From Betaproteobacteria bacterium (lineage in GTDB: Bacteria > Pseudomonadota > Gammaproteobacteria > Burkholderiales > SG8-39), in NCBI GenBank assembly GCA_009693435.1, contig SHXF01000039.1, forward strand, positions 1 through 40,270: DNA of 40,270 nucleotides, written 5' to 3'. Below, piece after piece: positions 16,313 through 24,386 of the stretch; position 1 is the first letter of the stretch; every line of letters begins with the position of its first letter. Made by a program: the position numbers and the translations under genes. The notes below the pieces were generated by a model. It worked only from the letters and a program-made list of their open reading frames with translations. It was not told the origin of the DNA and made no database searches.

Positions 16313-16846
16313 CTACTCGTACCAGCGACCCGGCTCCACCACCGGCTTCATGGGCACGTCCGGCGGCGCGTTATGCGGCGAGAAGCCGTCGAGTTCGTCG
16401 CCGTTCTCGTCCACGCGGTGCAGCTTGTCCTTGCAGTCCTTGTCCATGGCGCCGAAGCGCAGCAGCACCAGGTTATCTTCTCCCGAGGCGTGGAACTTGT
16501 ACAGGTTGCCCTTGGGAATGGTGATGCCCTGGTTGCGCTTCAGGCGCGTCGTCTCGCCGGCGGGACCGTAAAAAATAGCCTCGCCCTGCAGGATGACGAA
16601 GGTGTGGTCTTCGTTGGTATGGGCGTGCAGCGCGTTCTCGCCGCCGCTCGCATAGCACTTCAGTTGCACCCACTGGTTCTCCGTGGCCGACACGATCATG
16701 TCGGTGCGCCCCTGCTTCAGCGCCTGGGTGCGCAGGGTGAAGGTGGTAACGCCCTTGTTCTCCGCCAGCCGGTCTATGGTCTCAACTATGTCGGCCGTGG
16801 ATTTCGCTACCTTGGTTTGCGGCTTTTCGTTCAGCACTGCGCTCAT
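16313..16846 (-). CDS. Cupin-domain protein
   Basis: A 177-residue protein with one cupin barrel in its second half. Motif 1 is HAHTNEDHTFVILQGEAIFYG (H-x-H, later E/G) and motif 2 follows GNLYKFHASGEDNLVLLRFG. The N-terminal 45 residues are helical. Many such proteins are small metal dioxygenases or isomerases in ring-cleavage and keto-acid pathways; no specific role can be read. The ATG at 16846 has GAAGGAAG upstream; the frame continues further up but without family character. It is last in the leftward cluster, 245 bp after the broken Bug receptor. Confidence 0.8.
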   Translation of the reverse strand: MSAVLNEKPQTKVAKSTADIVETIDRLAENKGVTTFTLRTQALKQGRTDMIVSATENQWVQLKCYASGGENALHAHTNEDHTFVILQGEAIFYGPAGETTRLKRNQGITIPKGNLYKFHASGEDNLVLLRFGAMDKDCKDKLHRVDENGDELDGFSPHNAPPDVPMKPVVEPGRWYE

Positions 16847-17005
16847 GTCGCTTCCTTCAAATGGACAAATCAATGGTACGAAGATTACGCGAGCCCGGGT
16901 CGGTCCGCCAGTCCTGCGATGCTGGTGCTCGGCTGCGAAGCAAACTGCTGTGCCGTTAGCTGCCGTCTTGAACCAGGACGAGAGGGTAGTCATGACGGAA
17001 TCAAT

Positions 17006-17047
17006 GAACTATCCACATCAAACTATCCACATCAAACTATCCACATC
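17006..17047. repeat. 14-bp tandem repeat
   Basis: Three units of AACTATCCACATCA (17006, 17020, 17034; the last ends ...ATCG) between the cupin start and the end of the broken receptor gene. Confidence 0.92.
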
Positions 17048-17091
17048 GGTTTGAATCGCATCTCAGTCACCCCGGGGACGATCCCCGCCGG

Positions 17092-18096
17092 CTACTCGAT
17101 CTTCAGGTTGAGCGCCACGAAGCGCTTCGAGAGCGTAGCGCGCTGCTGGTTCAGGAGGTCGGCGAACTGCGCCGGACCCAGATCGAGGGGATCGAGCCCG
17201 ACACCGAGGATGTACTTGTCGCGGAACGCCGGAGCGCCCACCACTTTCCCGGCATCGGCCGCGATCTTCTCCACCACCGCCCTGGGCGTGGCCGAGGGCA
17301 CCAGCCAGCCGAAGATGCCGCCGGTTTCGAAATACGGCACTCCCGCTTCCGCCAAGGTCGGCACGTCGGGCATCGCCGGCGAGCGCTCGCGCGCGCCGTA
17401 GGCCAGCGCGCGCAGCCGCCCCTGGCGGATCAGGGAGAGCGCCGGCGGCAAGCCGGTAAACGAGAAGTGCAGTTCGCCGCCGAGCAGCGCCTTGATGATT
17501 TCGGCGCCGCCCTTGTAGGGAACGTGCGTGATGGCGATGCCGGTGACTTCGCGTTAGGCTTCGGTGTCCAGATGCGCCGCGCTGCCCATGCCGAAGCTGC
17601 CGAAGTTGAGCGCACCCGGCCTGGCGCGCGCCTGCGCGATCAGCTCCTGCAGCGACTTGATGGGCGAATCCTGATTGACCACCACCACGTCGCCCCCGCG
17701 TGCCAGGGACAACACCGGCGTGAAGTCCTTCACCGGATCATAGGGGAGGCTGCGCCGCAGGTACTGGTTGGTGATAAGGGTCACGTTGTCGGTCATGAAA
17801 ATGGTGTGGCCGTCGCCCGGCGACTTGGCGACGAACTCGGCGGCGATCACGCCCGAACCGCCGACCCGGTTTTCAATGATCAGCGGCTGGCCCCATACCC
17901 TGGAGTGTTCCTGGCCGGTTGCGCGCGCCAGGGCGTCCTGCAGGCCGCCCGCGGGTACCGGCACGACCAGGCGCACCGGCCGCGCCGGATAGGATTGCGC
18001 GAGCGCCGGCTGGAACGCGAACGCGGCCACGGCGCCTGCCGCCGCCAGCGCGGCGAGCTTAGCCAGACGGCGAAACACATTCAGCGATGCGCGCAT
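17092..18096 (-). pseudogene. Bug/TctC-family receptor interrupted by in-frame stop
   Basis: From ATG 18096: signal peptide ...AFAFQPALAQS, then YPARPVRLVVPVPAGGLQDALAR, IENRVGGSGVIAAEFVAKSPGDG and SLPYDPVKDFTPV. After AAHLDTEA a TAA occurs at 17556-17554. The same frame then resumes exactly as REVTGIAITHVPYKGGAEIIKALLGGELHF...GWLVPSATPRAVVEKI to the normal end at 17092. Compared with relatives, about two residues are missing at the stop. Without readthrough, only the first ~180 residues would be made. It lies 8 bp after the maleate-isomerase-like gene in a leftward operon, so it was probably that pathway's receptor. A sequencing error is possible. Confidence 0.82.
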
Positions 18097-18104
18097 CGGG
18101 CGCC

Positions 18105-18884
18105 TCAGTGCTCCTGCAGCAGATTGCCCCAGCCATAGACCTTGTCGTCGATGCCATTGGCGCGCAGCGCATACCAGTAGGTCGCGGTATTGATGGCGAG
18201 CACCGGTTTGCCCAGCCAGAACTCCGCCATGGCGGCCACTTCGCCCATGGCGAGGTTGGTGCCCACCTGAACGACGGCATCCACCTTGCCCTGGTTGACC
18301 TCGATGATGGCATCGCGCAGGCGCTCTTTGCTGACGTGCGCGATCAGCACCGGGCTGCTGCATTTCAGGCCGAGCAGGTTCACCACCTCGAAGCCGGAGT
18401 CGGTGAAGAAGCGATGCACCTGGCGATCGCCCACCGGCATGTACGGGGTGATGATGCCGAGGCGCTTGATTTTCTTTCCCAGCGCGGCGAGCGCCGCGCG
18501 GCAGGCGTCGGAGCCCATCACCACCTTGCTTCCCGCGATCCTGTCGACTTTCTTCTGCAGCCGCGCCTGACCTGCCTTGCCATCCCAGAAGGTTTCGGCG
18601 GACATGCCCATCACCACGCGATTGACGTTGGCGCTCATCACCGATTCGATGGCCGGCACCAGCGCGTCGCGGATGTTATTCAGCATCACCATGAAACTCT
18701 TGTCATCGGTGACCAGGGTGTCCGGGATGATGATGCGCGAAGTGTGGTTGGTGACACCGTGCGGGCGCATCGCTTCGAATTCCGGCTCCACCGAGGTGTT
18801 GGTCGAGGGGATTATCACGCCGAACGTCATGCGGTTCCCGAGTGAATCCCGCGTCTTCGCTTTTGCCGCTACGCCTTTTGACAT
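18105..18884 (-). CDS. Maleate cis-trans isomerase / Asp-Glu racemase superfamily protein
   Basis: A 259-residue protein of the maleate isomerase/arylmalonate decarboxylase branch. Family marks: FGVIIPSTNTSVEPEFEAMRP, VNRVVMGMSAETFWDG, LGIITPYMPVGDRQVHRFFTDSGFEV and the second-half VQVGTNLAMGEVA. In characterised maleate isomerases two Cys act at the positions that here read Ser (GMSAET) and Thr (VGTNLA); neither is Cys, so classical chemistry is doubtful. The second of two adjacent ATGs (18884) has the better spacing, six bases, from GGAG. It shares an operon with the deacetylase upstream and the broken receptor downstream. Confidence 0.8.
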   Translation of the reverse strand: MSKGVAAKAKTRDSLGNRMTFGVIIPSTNTSVEPEFEAMRPHGVTNHTSRIIIPDTLVTDDKSFMVMLNNIRDALVPAIESVMSANVNRVVMGMSAETFWDGKAGQARLQKKVDRIAGSKVVMGSDACRAALAALGKKIKRLGIITPYMPVGDRQVHRFFTDSGFEVVNLLGLKCSSPVLIAHVSKERLRDAIIEVNQGKVDAVVQVGTNLAMGEVAAMAEFWLGKPVLAINTATYWYALRANGIDDKVYGWGNLLQEH

Positions 18885-18956
18885 CATTCGCTCCGTCTGG
18901 TTTGGGTGCTGCCTGGTCGATAGTTCCGGTGATCATGCTTCCGCGCATCCGTCGCG

Positions 18957-19859
18957 TCAGGAAATGTGCCCGCCATGGTGCTGCAGGTACCAGCCCGCCA
19001 CCTCTTCGCGCGTGGTGAGCCAGGTGCCCTCATGCGCCTTCGCATATTTCAGGAATTCCCGGTAGCACAGCATGCGGTGCGGGTGGCCAGACACGTGCGG
19101 ATGGATGCCGATGTTCATCATCCGGCCCGACTCGGCGCCCTCGGCGTACAGTTCGTCGAACTGGTCCTTCAGCATCTGCAGCGCCTCGCGCGTGGTCATG
19201 GCGCGCCGGTGGAAAAAAGTGAAGTCGTTGATCTCGATGGAATACGGCGTAGAGACGATGGGCCCGTGGTCGGTGCGGATGAGGTAGGGCTGGTCGTCAT
19301 TCATGTAGTCGCAGAAAAAAATGCAGCCCTGTTCGGCGACGATATCCGGGGTGCGCGGCGTCGAGCGCAGGCTCGAGGACAGCCAGCCCTTCGCCTTCTT
19401 CCCCATTTTCTGCTCGTAGACTTTCAAGGTCTCCAGCACGATGCGCCGCTCGCCCGCCGGATCGTGGGCAAACTTGTGCAGCAGCTCGCCCTGCTCGTAG
19501 TTGTGCGCCACCACTTCCCAGCCGCGCGAGCGGACGTGCTCCAGGATCTCCGGGCGTTCCAGCATCATCTTGGCGTTGAAGGTGCACGACAGCGGCACCC
19601 CCGCCTCCTCGAACACCTTGAACAAACGCCACACGCCGACCCGCTGGCCGTATTCGCGCCAGGTGAAATTGGGAAAGTCGGCGATGTTGCCCGGCACCGG
19701 GTCGGGCATCATCGGCGGACCGCCCGCGTAGTAGGGCTCGCTGGAGTCCTTCAGCAGGTCCCAGTATTCGCAATTGACGGTGACGATCAGCGCGAGGCGC
19801 TTGCCCCCCGGCCATTTGAGCGGCTGCCGCTTGCTGATGGGACTCCAGTCGTAGTGCAT
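18957..19859 (-). CDS. Polysaccharide-deacetylase-family (PuuE/allantoinase-like) protein
   Basis: A 300-residue NodB-homology protein of the cytoplasmic PuuE-like type, with no signal peptide. Seen: LALIVTVNCEYWDL (catalytic-site strand), FTWREYGQRVGVWRLFKVFEEAGVPLSCTFNAKMM, WEVVAHNYEQGELLHK, GWLSSSLRSTPRTPDIVAEQG, and IGIHPHVSGHPHRML with the His pair near the C terminus. This branch hydrolyses C-N bonds of small amides (allantoin-like) more often than polysaccharides. The ATG at 19859 has GGAG upstream and matches the family start. It lies in a leftward run after the decarboxylase-like gene (180 bp) and before the isomerase-like gene (72 bp). Confidence 0.83.
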   Translation of the reverse strand: MHYDWSPISKRQPLKWPGGKRLALIVTVNCEYWDLLKDSSEPYYAGGPPMMPDPVPGNIADFPNFTWREYGQRVGVWRLFKVFEEAGVPLSCTFNAKMMLERPEILEHVRSRGWEVVAHNYEQGELLHKFAHDPAGERRIVLETLKVYEQKMGKKAKGWLSSSLRSTPRTPDIVAEQGCIFFCDYMNDDQPYLIRTDHGPIVSTPYSIEINDFTFFHRRAMTTREALQMLKDQFDELYAEGAESGRMMNIGIHPHVSGHPHRMLCYREFLKYAKAHEGTWLTTREEVAGWYLQHHGGHIS

Positions 19860-20038
19860 CACGGCTCCGGACAGTGGTTGAGCGGCAAGGTCTGCCTGAC
19901 GCTGCGGCAGATGAGGAATTGTACAAGCTGCATTTGCATCGCACCGGTGCATCCGGCTGAAGGGGGAAGGGGGAAGGAAGCGCGCCTTGACGGGGTACGT
20001 CTTGCACCGGCGGCGGAACGCCTCCCGCGCCCCCGGCA

Positions 20039-21031
20039 TCACTGCTCCAGCGTGCTCGCGGCAAATACTTCCTCGAGTTTCATGCGCCGCGGGGTGAGGC
20101 CCTGCTCGTGGGAATACTGCGCGGCAGTCTCCAGCACCAGGCGGTTGGCTTTCACGCCGTGTTTCACCAGCGGCGTGGCGAGCGCGGCCTTCGCGCCGGG
20201 ACCGAGCAGGCCGGCCGCGAGATGGTAGTCGGCGTGTTCCAGGCGCTCGCGGTTGGCGATCTCATTGGCCCGGTCGAAAGCTTTCAGCAGGTTCAGAATG
20301 ATCCAGGGATGCTTGTCCGCGAGCTCGCGGCGGATCACCATGCCGTGATTGATCGGCAGGATGCCGGTCTTCCTGAAATAGCGCGCCGCCTCGGCCATCG
20401 GATCGGGGAAAAGCGGCTTGATGTCGGGGTGGCGCCACAGGTCGGCGGTGCTGCGATCGATCAGGTTGGGATCGACGATGTAGTGGATCACCGCCTGCAG
20501 TTCCCCCGAGAGCATCATGCTGCCGATGCTCTTCTCCACCGGGATCTGGTGGATGGTCACGCCCTCGGGCGGGGTGAAGCCCACCGCGCCGCGATGACTG
20601 TGGCTGGGCACGCGCTCCATCCAGAATTCCATGTCGCGCGCGTGCACGCCGAATTCGTGCTGCAGGATGCCGCGCGTCCACAGCGCCGCGGTCTGCTGGT
20701 ACTCGGGCACGCCGACCCGCTTGCCCTTCAGGTCTTCGGGGCGCTCGATGCCGGCATCGCGGCGCGCAAGGATGGTCGAGTGAAAAAAGCGCCGCGTGGT
20801 GAACAGCGGCAGCCCGACCCAGCGCTCGTCTCCCTGCGACTTCGCCATCATCAGCGTGGAGAACGACATTTCGGACACGTCGAAATCGCCGAACTTCAGT
20901 TGTCGCCAGAAGAGCTCCGAGGGAAACACCGGGCTCGGTATGAAATCGATGCCGTCCGCCTTGACCCGGCCGTCGAAGATAGGCCAGGTGCGCGGGTTGG
21001 CGGCCATGCCGATGCTGAGCTGGATGTTCAT
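20039..21031 (-). CDS. 4,5-dihydroxyphthalate decarboxylase-like / NMT1-type binding-fold protein
   Basis: A 330-residue protein with the periplasmic-binding-protein type II fold but no signal peptide, like proteins annotated as 4,5-dihydroxyphthalate decarboxylase. Seen: IQLSIGMAANPRTWPIFDGRVKADGIDF, SEMSFSTLMMAKSQGD, VGLPLFTTRRFFHSTILARRDAGIERPEDLKGKRVGVPEYQQTAALWTRGIL and ILPINHGMVIRRELADKHPW. True members remove a carboxyl from a catechol-type acid; many homologues are untested and may bind ligand instead. The ATG follows AAGGAAGG. First gene of the leftward cluster, divergent from the receptor at 21150 with 118 bp between them. Confidence 0.8.
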   Translation of the reverse strand: MNIQLSIGMAANPRTWPIFDGRVKADGIDFIPSPVFPSELFWRQLKFGDFDVSEMSFSTLMMAKSQGDERWVGLPLFTTRRFFHSTILARRDAGIERPEDLKGKRVGVPEYQQTAALWTRGILQHEFGVHARDMEFWMERVPSHSHRGAVGFTPPEGVTIHQIPVEKSIGSMMLSGELQAVIHYIVDPNLIDRSTADLWRHPDIKPLFPDPMAEAARYFRKTGILPINHGMVIRRELADKHPWIILNLLKAFDRANEIANRERLEHADYHLAAGLLGPGAKAALATPLVKHGVKANRLVLETAAQYSHEQGLTPRRMKLEEVFAASTLEQ

Positions 21032-21149
21032 GAAATCCTTCCTTTGATGGACGCCGGATTATCGCCGTTCGTCCTGATGCCGTACACCGGGAACCGTGCC
21101 GTCTGTTGCCTGCGGCGCTATGATGCGACGAAACAGGAAGGATGAAACC

Positions 21150-22163
21150 ATGACCATTGCCAGTCGCCTGATTCGCAGTCTGGATTGCAGCCCGATGCTC
21201 GCGTTGCTGGCGGCGCTCGCGGTCGCGCTGCAGGTCGCGCCGCAGGTCGCCTGCGCGCAAGGGGCTCAAGCCTACCCGTCCAGACCGATACGCATCGTCG
21301 TCGCCTTCCCGCCCGGCGGCAGCAACGACATCATGGCGCGCGTGTCCGCGCAACACCTCTCCCTCGCATGGAACCAGCCGGTGCTGGTTGAAAACCGGCC
21401 CGGCGCGAACACCATCATCGCCGCCGAGCTGGTGGCGAAGGCGCCGGCCGACGGTTATACGCTGCTGGTCGGCGCCTCCAGCACCTACACCATCAATCCT
21501 GCGGCCTACGCGAAGCTGCCCTACGATCCGGTGCGCGACCTCGCGCCGGTGGCGATGATGGGCAGCACGCCGCTCGTGGTCGCGGTCCATCCGTCGCTGC
21601 CGGCCAATTCCCTGCGCGAGTTCATCGCGCTGGCGAAGAGCCGCCCCGGAGAGATCAACAGCGGGACGCCGACCATCACCTTCCACGTTGCAGTGGAAAG
21701 CTTCAGCCAGCTTGCCGGCATCCGCATGACGCGCGTTCCCTACAAGGGGAGCATTCCGACCATCACGGGGTTGCTCGCGAACGACGTGCAGTTCGTGTTC
21801 ATGGACGCGCCGCCCATCGTGCCGCACGTCAAGGCAGGCAAGCTGCGCGCGCTGGCCGTGACCACGGCCAAACGCCTCGCGTCGCTGCCCGATGTGCCGA
21901 CCGTCGCCGAATCCGGTTTTCCGGGTTACGACCTGGCCTTGTGGAACGGCGTCTTCGCCCCCGCCGGCACGCCGCGCGACATCATCGCGAAACTCAATGC
22001 CGAGGTGACGCGCGCCATGAATGCGCCGGAGAATCGCGAGCGCTTCGCCACCCTGGGCCTGGACCCCCATTCGCTTTCGCCGGAGGAGTTTGCCGCCGCG
22101 CTGCAGGCGGAGACGGCGCGCTACGCGAAGGTGATCAGGGAGGGGAAGATCACCGCGGAGTAG
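21150..22163 (+). CDS. Bug/TctC-family tripartite tricarboxylate receptor
   Basis: A 337-residue receptor with a long signal region ending VACAQGAQ, then AYPSRPIRIVVAFPPGGSNDIMARV, VENRPGANTIIAAELVAKAPADGYTLLVGASSTYTINP, LPYDPVRDLAPVAMMG, RVPYKGSIPTITGLLANDVQFVFMD and GVFAPAGTPRDIIAKLNAEV. The ATG is set by AGGAAGG eight bases upstream. Divergent from the decarboxylase-like gene; the shared 118 bp probably carries both promoters. It may be the working receptor for the leftward pathway, whose own receptor (17092-18096) is broken. The following 22164-22410 shows no gene. Confidence 0.9.
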   Translation: MTIASRLIRSLDCSPMLALLAALAVALQVAPQVACAQGAQAYPSRPIRIVVAFPPGGSNDIMARVSAQHLSLAWNQPVLVENRPGANTIIAAELVAKAPADGYTLLVGASSTYTINPAAYAKLPYDPVRDLAPVAMMGSTPLVVAVHPSLPANSLREFIALAKSRPGEINSGTPTITFHVAVESFSQLAGIRMTRVPYKGSIPTITGLLANDVQFVFMDAPPIVPHVKAGKLRALAVTTAKRLASLPDVPTVAESGFPGYDLALWNGVFAPAGTPRDIIAKLNAEVTRAMNAPENRERFATLGLDPHSLSPEEFAAALQAETARYAKVIREGKITAE

Positions 22164-22370
22164 CCGGACATGCTGACTATTTCATGACTTTATTGCGGGA
22201 ACAGGCCCTGTTTGCGGGCATGTACAGCACAGTCCATTTCGACAATTGAAATAACTATCCGACTCAGCCTGCGTGCTCCCTGCCTTTGCCGCGCCTGCCC
22301 TCGCTGCGATCATCGTCATCCCCGCGTTAGTGGCGCCTCTCCTTCTTCAGCAACTGCCGCATTCCCATAA

Positions 22371-22395
22371 AATATACGTGCTAGCATACGTGCAT
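22371..22395 (+). promoter_or_regulatory. Possible vapBC operator
   Basis: Just upstream of vapB, two ACGTGC direct repeats flank a TGCTAGCA palindrome (22378-22385) in an AT-richer patch. This is a plausible binding site for the VapB dimer. It is seen by eye only. Confidence 0.35.
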
Positions 22396-22410
22396 TGAAA
22401 TGCGCGAGGG

Positions 22411-22647
22411 ATGTCCGTGCCTCAACTCAATCTCTACGTCGACGAAGCGACTCACCTGCGCATGAAACGGTCTGCCAAGGCGGCCGGCGTGTCGCTCTCG
22501 AAATGGGTGACCTCGGTGGTGCAGGAGCGCGTGACGGGGCAGTGGCCGCCCGAGGTGCTGGCGCTGGCCGGGGCCTGGCAGGATTTTCCGGATCCTGAAG
22601 CGTTGCGTGCCGCACCGGGCAAGGACGCCTCGCGTCAGCCGGTTTGA
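22411..22647 (+). CDS. vapB: VapB-like ribbon-helix-helix antitoxin
   Basis: A 78-residue protein with an N-terminal ribbon-helix-helix: beta strand QLNLYVDEATH, then helices RMKRSAKAAGVSLSKWVTSVVQERV. The C-terminal part (VLALAGAWQDFPDPEALR) is acidic and should wrap the toxin. The gene is followed after 24 bp by a PIN toxin, the standard vapBC order. It is expected to repress its own promoter. Confidence 0.82.
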   Translation: MSVPQLNLYVDEATHLRMKRSAKAAGVSLSKWVTSVVQERVTGQWPPEVLALAGAWQDFPDPEALRAAPGKDASRQPV

Positions 22648-22671
22648 CTTGCGCGCTTGCGCAGGGGGCCC

Positions 22672-23064
22672 ATGTACGCGCTCGATACCAACACGCTCTT
22701 CTACTACTTCAAAGGCCAGGGCCGCATTGCGGAGCGCTTGCTTGCGCTGCGACCGGCCGAAATCGGCATACCGGTGATTGCGCTGTACGAACTCGAAACC
22801 GGGATCGCGAAATCACAGCAACCGCAGAAGCGGCGCAAGCAGCTCGATACCTTGCTGACCGTGACAAAGCTCCTGCCGTTCGACCGCGCGGCGGCGCGGC
22901 GGGCCGCTGAGCTGCGGGCAGGACTGGAGGCGGCGGGCACGCCAATGGGGCCTCTGGACAGCCTGATTGCCGGCATTGCACTGGAACAACGGGCGATTCT
23001 GGTTACCCACAATCTCAAGGAATTCCGACGGGTTCCGGGTTTGAAGCTGGAAGATTGGTACTGA
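22672..23064 (+). CDS. vapC: VapC-like PIN-domain ribonuclease toxin
   Basis: A 130-residue PIN protein. The acidic site is complete: D5 in MYALDTNTLFYYFKG, Glu in IALYELETGIAKS, Asp in MGPLDSLIAGIAL, and a C-terminal VTHNLKEFRRVPGLKLEDWY, the FitB/VapC type in which Asn/Glu replace the last Asp. Relatives cut tRNA or rRNA when freed from VapB. The ATG at 22672 gives the family start. Confidence 0.9.
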   Translation: MYALDTNTLFYYFKGQGRIAERLLALRPAEIGIPVIALYELETGIAKSQQPQKRRKQLDTLLTVTKLLPFDRAAARRAAELRAGLEAAGTPMGPLDSLIAGIALEQRAILVTHNLKEFRRVPGLKLEDWY

Positions 23065-23190
23065 CACAAAGCCGACCGTGCTGACCTTGCCGTGCATGAG
23101 CACAATCGCCGTGTCAAATCCCGGGATACCGGTTTGACTGTCGGCGAGCGGAAACCGATCGCTGGCGACATTGAATGCCAGGCGCGGAGA

Positions 23191-23613
23191 TCAGATATAT
23201 GCCGCGTCCAAGGCCGTAATGAAATGAATTCCGGACACGACTTTGCGGCTCAACCGGTGATCGTTGGTGATGAACAGATCCATCCCGACCGACGCCGCAC
23301 AGGCCAGCTGGATTGCATCCGGGGGCTTTATGGAGCGGTCCTGGCGGATTGCGGCGTATGCCCGCGCCGCTTTCTCATCGAAGGGAATCAAATTTGCCGC
23401 CGAGGCCAATATCCTCTCGAATCGGTTCATGCCCGGAATGTCCCGTGAACCCTGCGGTTTTACCAGGACCTCTGCCAGAGTGAATGTCGAGGTGTAAAGG
23501 CGATCCTTCCGCGTCGTCATGTTCTGCCAGACCGCTTCGACGCGCTTTGACAGCTCCCCGTAGTCTTCGAGCAGGTAGATGAAGAGATTCGTGTCAAAAA
23601 ACACTTTGCTCAT
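23191..23613 (-). CDS. PIN-domain protein (VapC-like)
   Basis: A 140-residue PIN nuclease. Site residues: D7 in MSKVFFDTNLFIYLLED, Glu in STFTLAEVLVKP, Asp in IKPPDAIQLACAASVG and Asp in LFITNDHRLS. Its ATG (23613) overlaps the stop of the 162-residue gene as TGATG, so the two are translationally coupled, like antitoxin and toxin. A GTG three codons earlier is possible. Its downstream flank, 23065-23190, holds no gene and separates it from the convergent vapC. Confidence 0.85.
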   Translation of the reverse strand: MSKVFFDTNLFIYLLEDYGELSKRVEAVWQNMTTRKDRLYTSTFTLAEVLVKPQGSRDIPGMNRFERILASAANLIPFDEKAARAYAAIRQDRSIKPPDAIQLACAASVGMDLFITNDHRLSRKVVSGIHFITALDAAYI

Positions 23614-24101
23614 CAACCCCACTCCCGCAGCCGTCGTACATAGGCATCGGGCTTTTCATCTTTCCAGAGCCCTTTCCACATTCCCTTCATGGCCAACACC
23701 GGGTCCGTCGGAAGATTCTTCTTGAAGGTCTTCCCGAATCTGGCCTCGTACCAGTCGAGCAACGGCCAGTACTCCTCCGGGATCTCCTCTCTCTTTGGAC
23801 AAACCTTGCCACCTTCCCGGTCCGGGTGATACTCGTCATCGGGGTGAAAAATACGCCGGGTATTCTTCCCGGTCGCCGCCAGCATCCTGTATCGCCCGGG
23901 ATTCGGCGCCAGATTCGCCACGCAATGCTGGTAGGCATGAACGGACACGCCCGGTCTCAGGGAAGCATGTACGCGCTCCCGCGCGGCGCGATCGACAATC
24001 TCCTGAACCGGGAAGTCCCGCCGTTTTGGCTGTTCCCGGTGCAGCAATGCGATGGCAATCCAGACCTCGTCCGCGACCTTGACAGCAACGGTGGTCTTCA
24101 T
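23613..24101 (-). CDS. Uncharacterised protein coupled to a PIN toxin; candidate antitoxin
   Basis: A 162-residue protein I cannot assign with confidence (possibly the DUF7669 group, from memory). The N-terminal ~50 residues (VADEVWIAIALLHREQPKRRDFPVQEIVDRAARE) look like a small helical, perhaps winged-helix, domain. The middle VHAYQHCVANLAPNPGRYRMLAATG...RRIFHPDDEYHPDREGGKVCPKREEIPEEYWPLLDWYEARFG is distinctive. The end is basic and Trp-rich (MKGMWKGLWKDEKPD). It has a strong GAGGAG ribosome site and overlaps the PIN gene by one base. Position and coupling suggest an antitoxin, but it is longer than most and shows no classic antitoxin domain. Confidence 0.65.
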   Translation of the reverse strand: MKTTVAVKVADEVWIAIALLHREQPKRRDFPVQEIVDRAARERVHASLRPGVSVHAYQHCVANLAPNPGRYRMLAATGKNTRRIFHPDDEYHPDREGGKVCPKREEIPEEYWPLLDWYEARFGKTFKKNLPTDPVLAMKGMWKGLWKDEKPDAYVRRLREWG

Positions 24102-24123
24102 AGGCGCTCCTCATATTAAGGAT

Positions 24124-24157
24124 ATGCTGAACAAGGGGGCAGCGCCCCCTTGTATAT
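24124..24157. other. Strong GC hairpin in an AT-rich leader
   Basis: ACAAGGGGGC (24131-24140) and GCCCCCTTGT (24144-24153) form a perfect 10-bp stem with loop AGC. Outer GGATAT (about 24120-24125) and ATATCC (24153-24158) can extend it. It lies just upstream of the 162-residue gene's ribosome site, within its probable 5' leader; role unknown. Confidence 0.6.
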
Positions 24158-24228
24158 CCCCCATTCCAGCGGAAACACGCTTGACGCCTTTCCGGAAATG
24201 GACGCTTGTTCAGTATTTTATTAACTAC

Positions 24229-24252
24229 ATTACCAAGTATTACATTGGTAAT
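24229..24252. promoter_or_regulatory. Perfect 8-bp inverted repeat, operator-like
   Basis: ATTACCAA (24229-24236) and TTGGTAAT (24245-24252) with an 8-nt spacer in the most AT-rich stretch nearby. It sits between the leftward PIN pair (starting at 24101) and the rightward gene at 24387, so it could be the regulator site for either. Confidence 0.5.
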
Positions 24253-24386
24253 ATTAGGTGTCAAGATCCTGAAGATCGATGCCTCGACTGCCTCATATGA
24301 AGAGGCGGCTCGCGTCAACCGGACGTTTGTGTCGCAAAATACGGCCTGCTCCACTTCTTGCCCCCGCGAACAGGAGGACGGCGGAT

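Noticed and set aside
17554..17556. Recoding of the in-frame stop
   Set aside because: The codon is TAA, not TGA, and no stem-loop or release-factor-type context is evident; a nonsense mutation is simpler.
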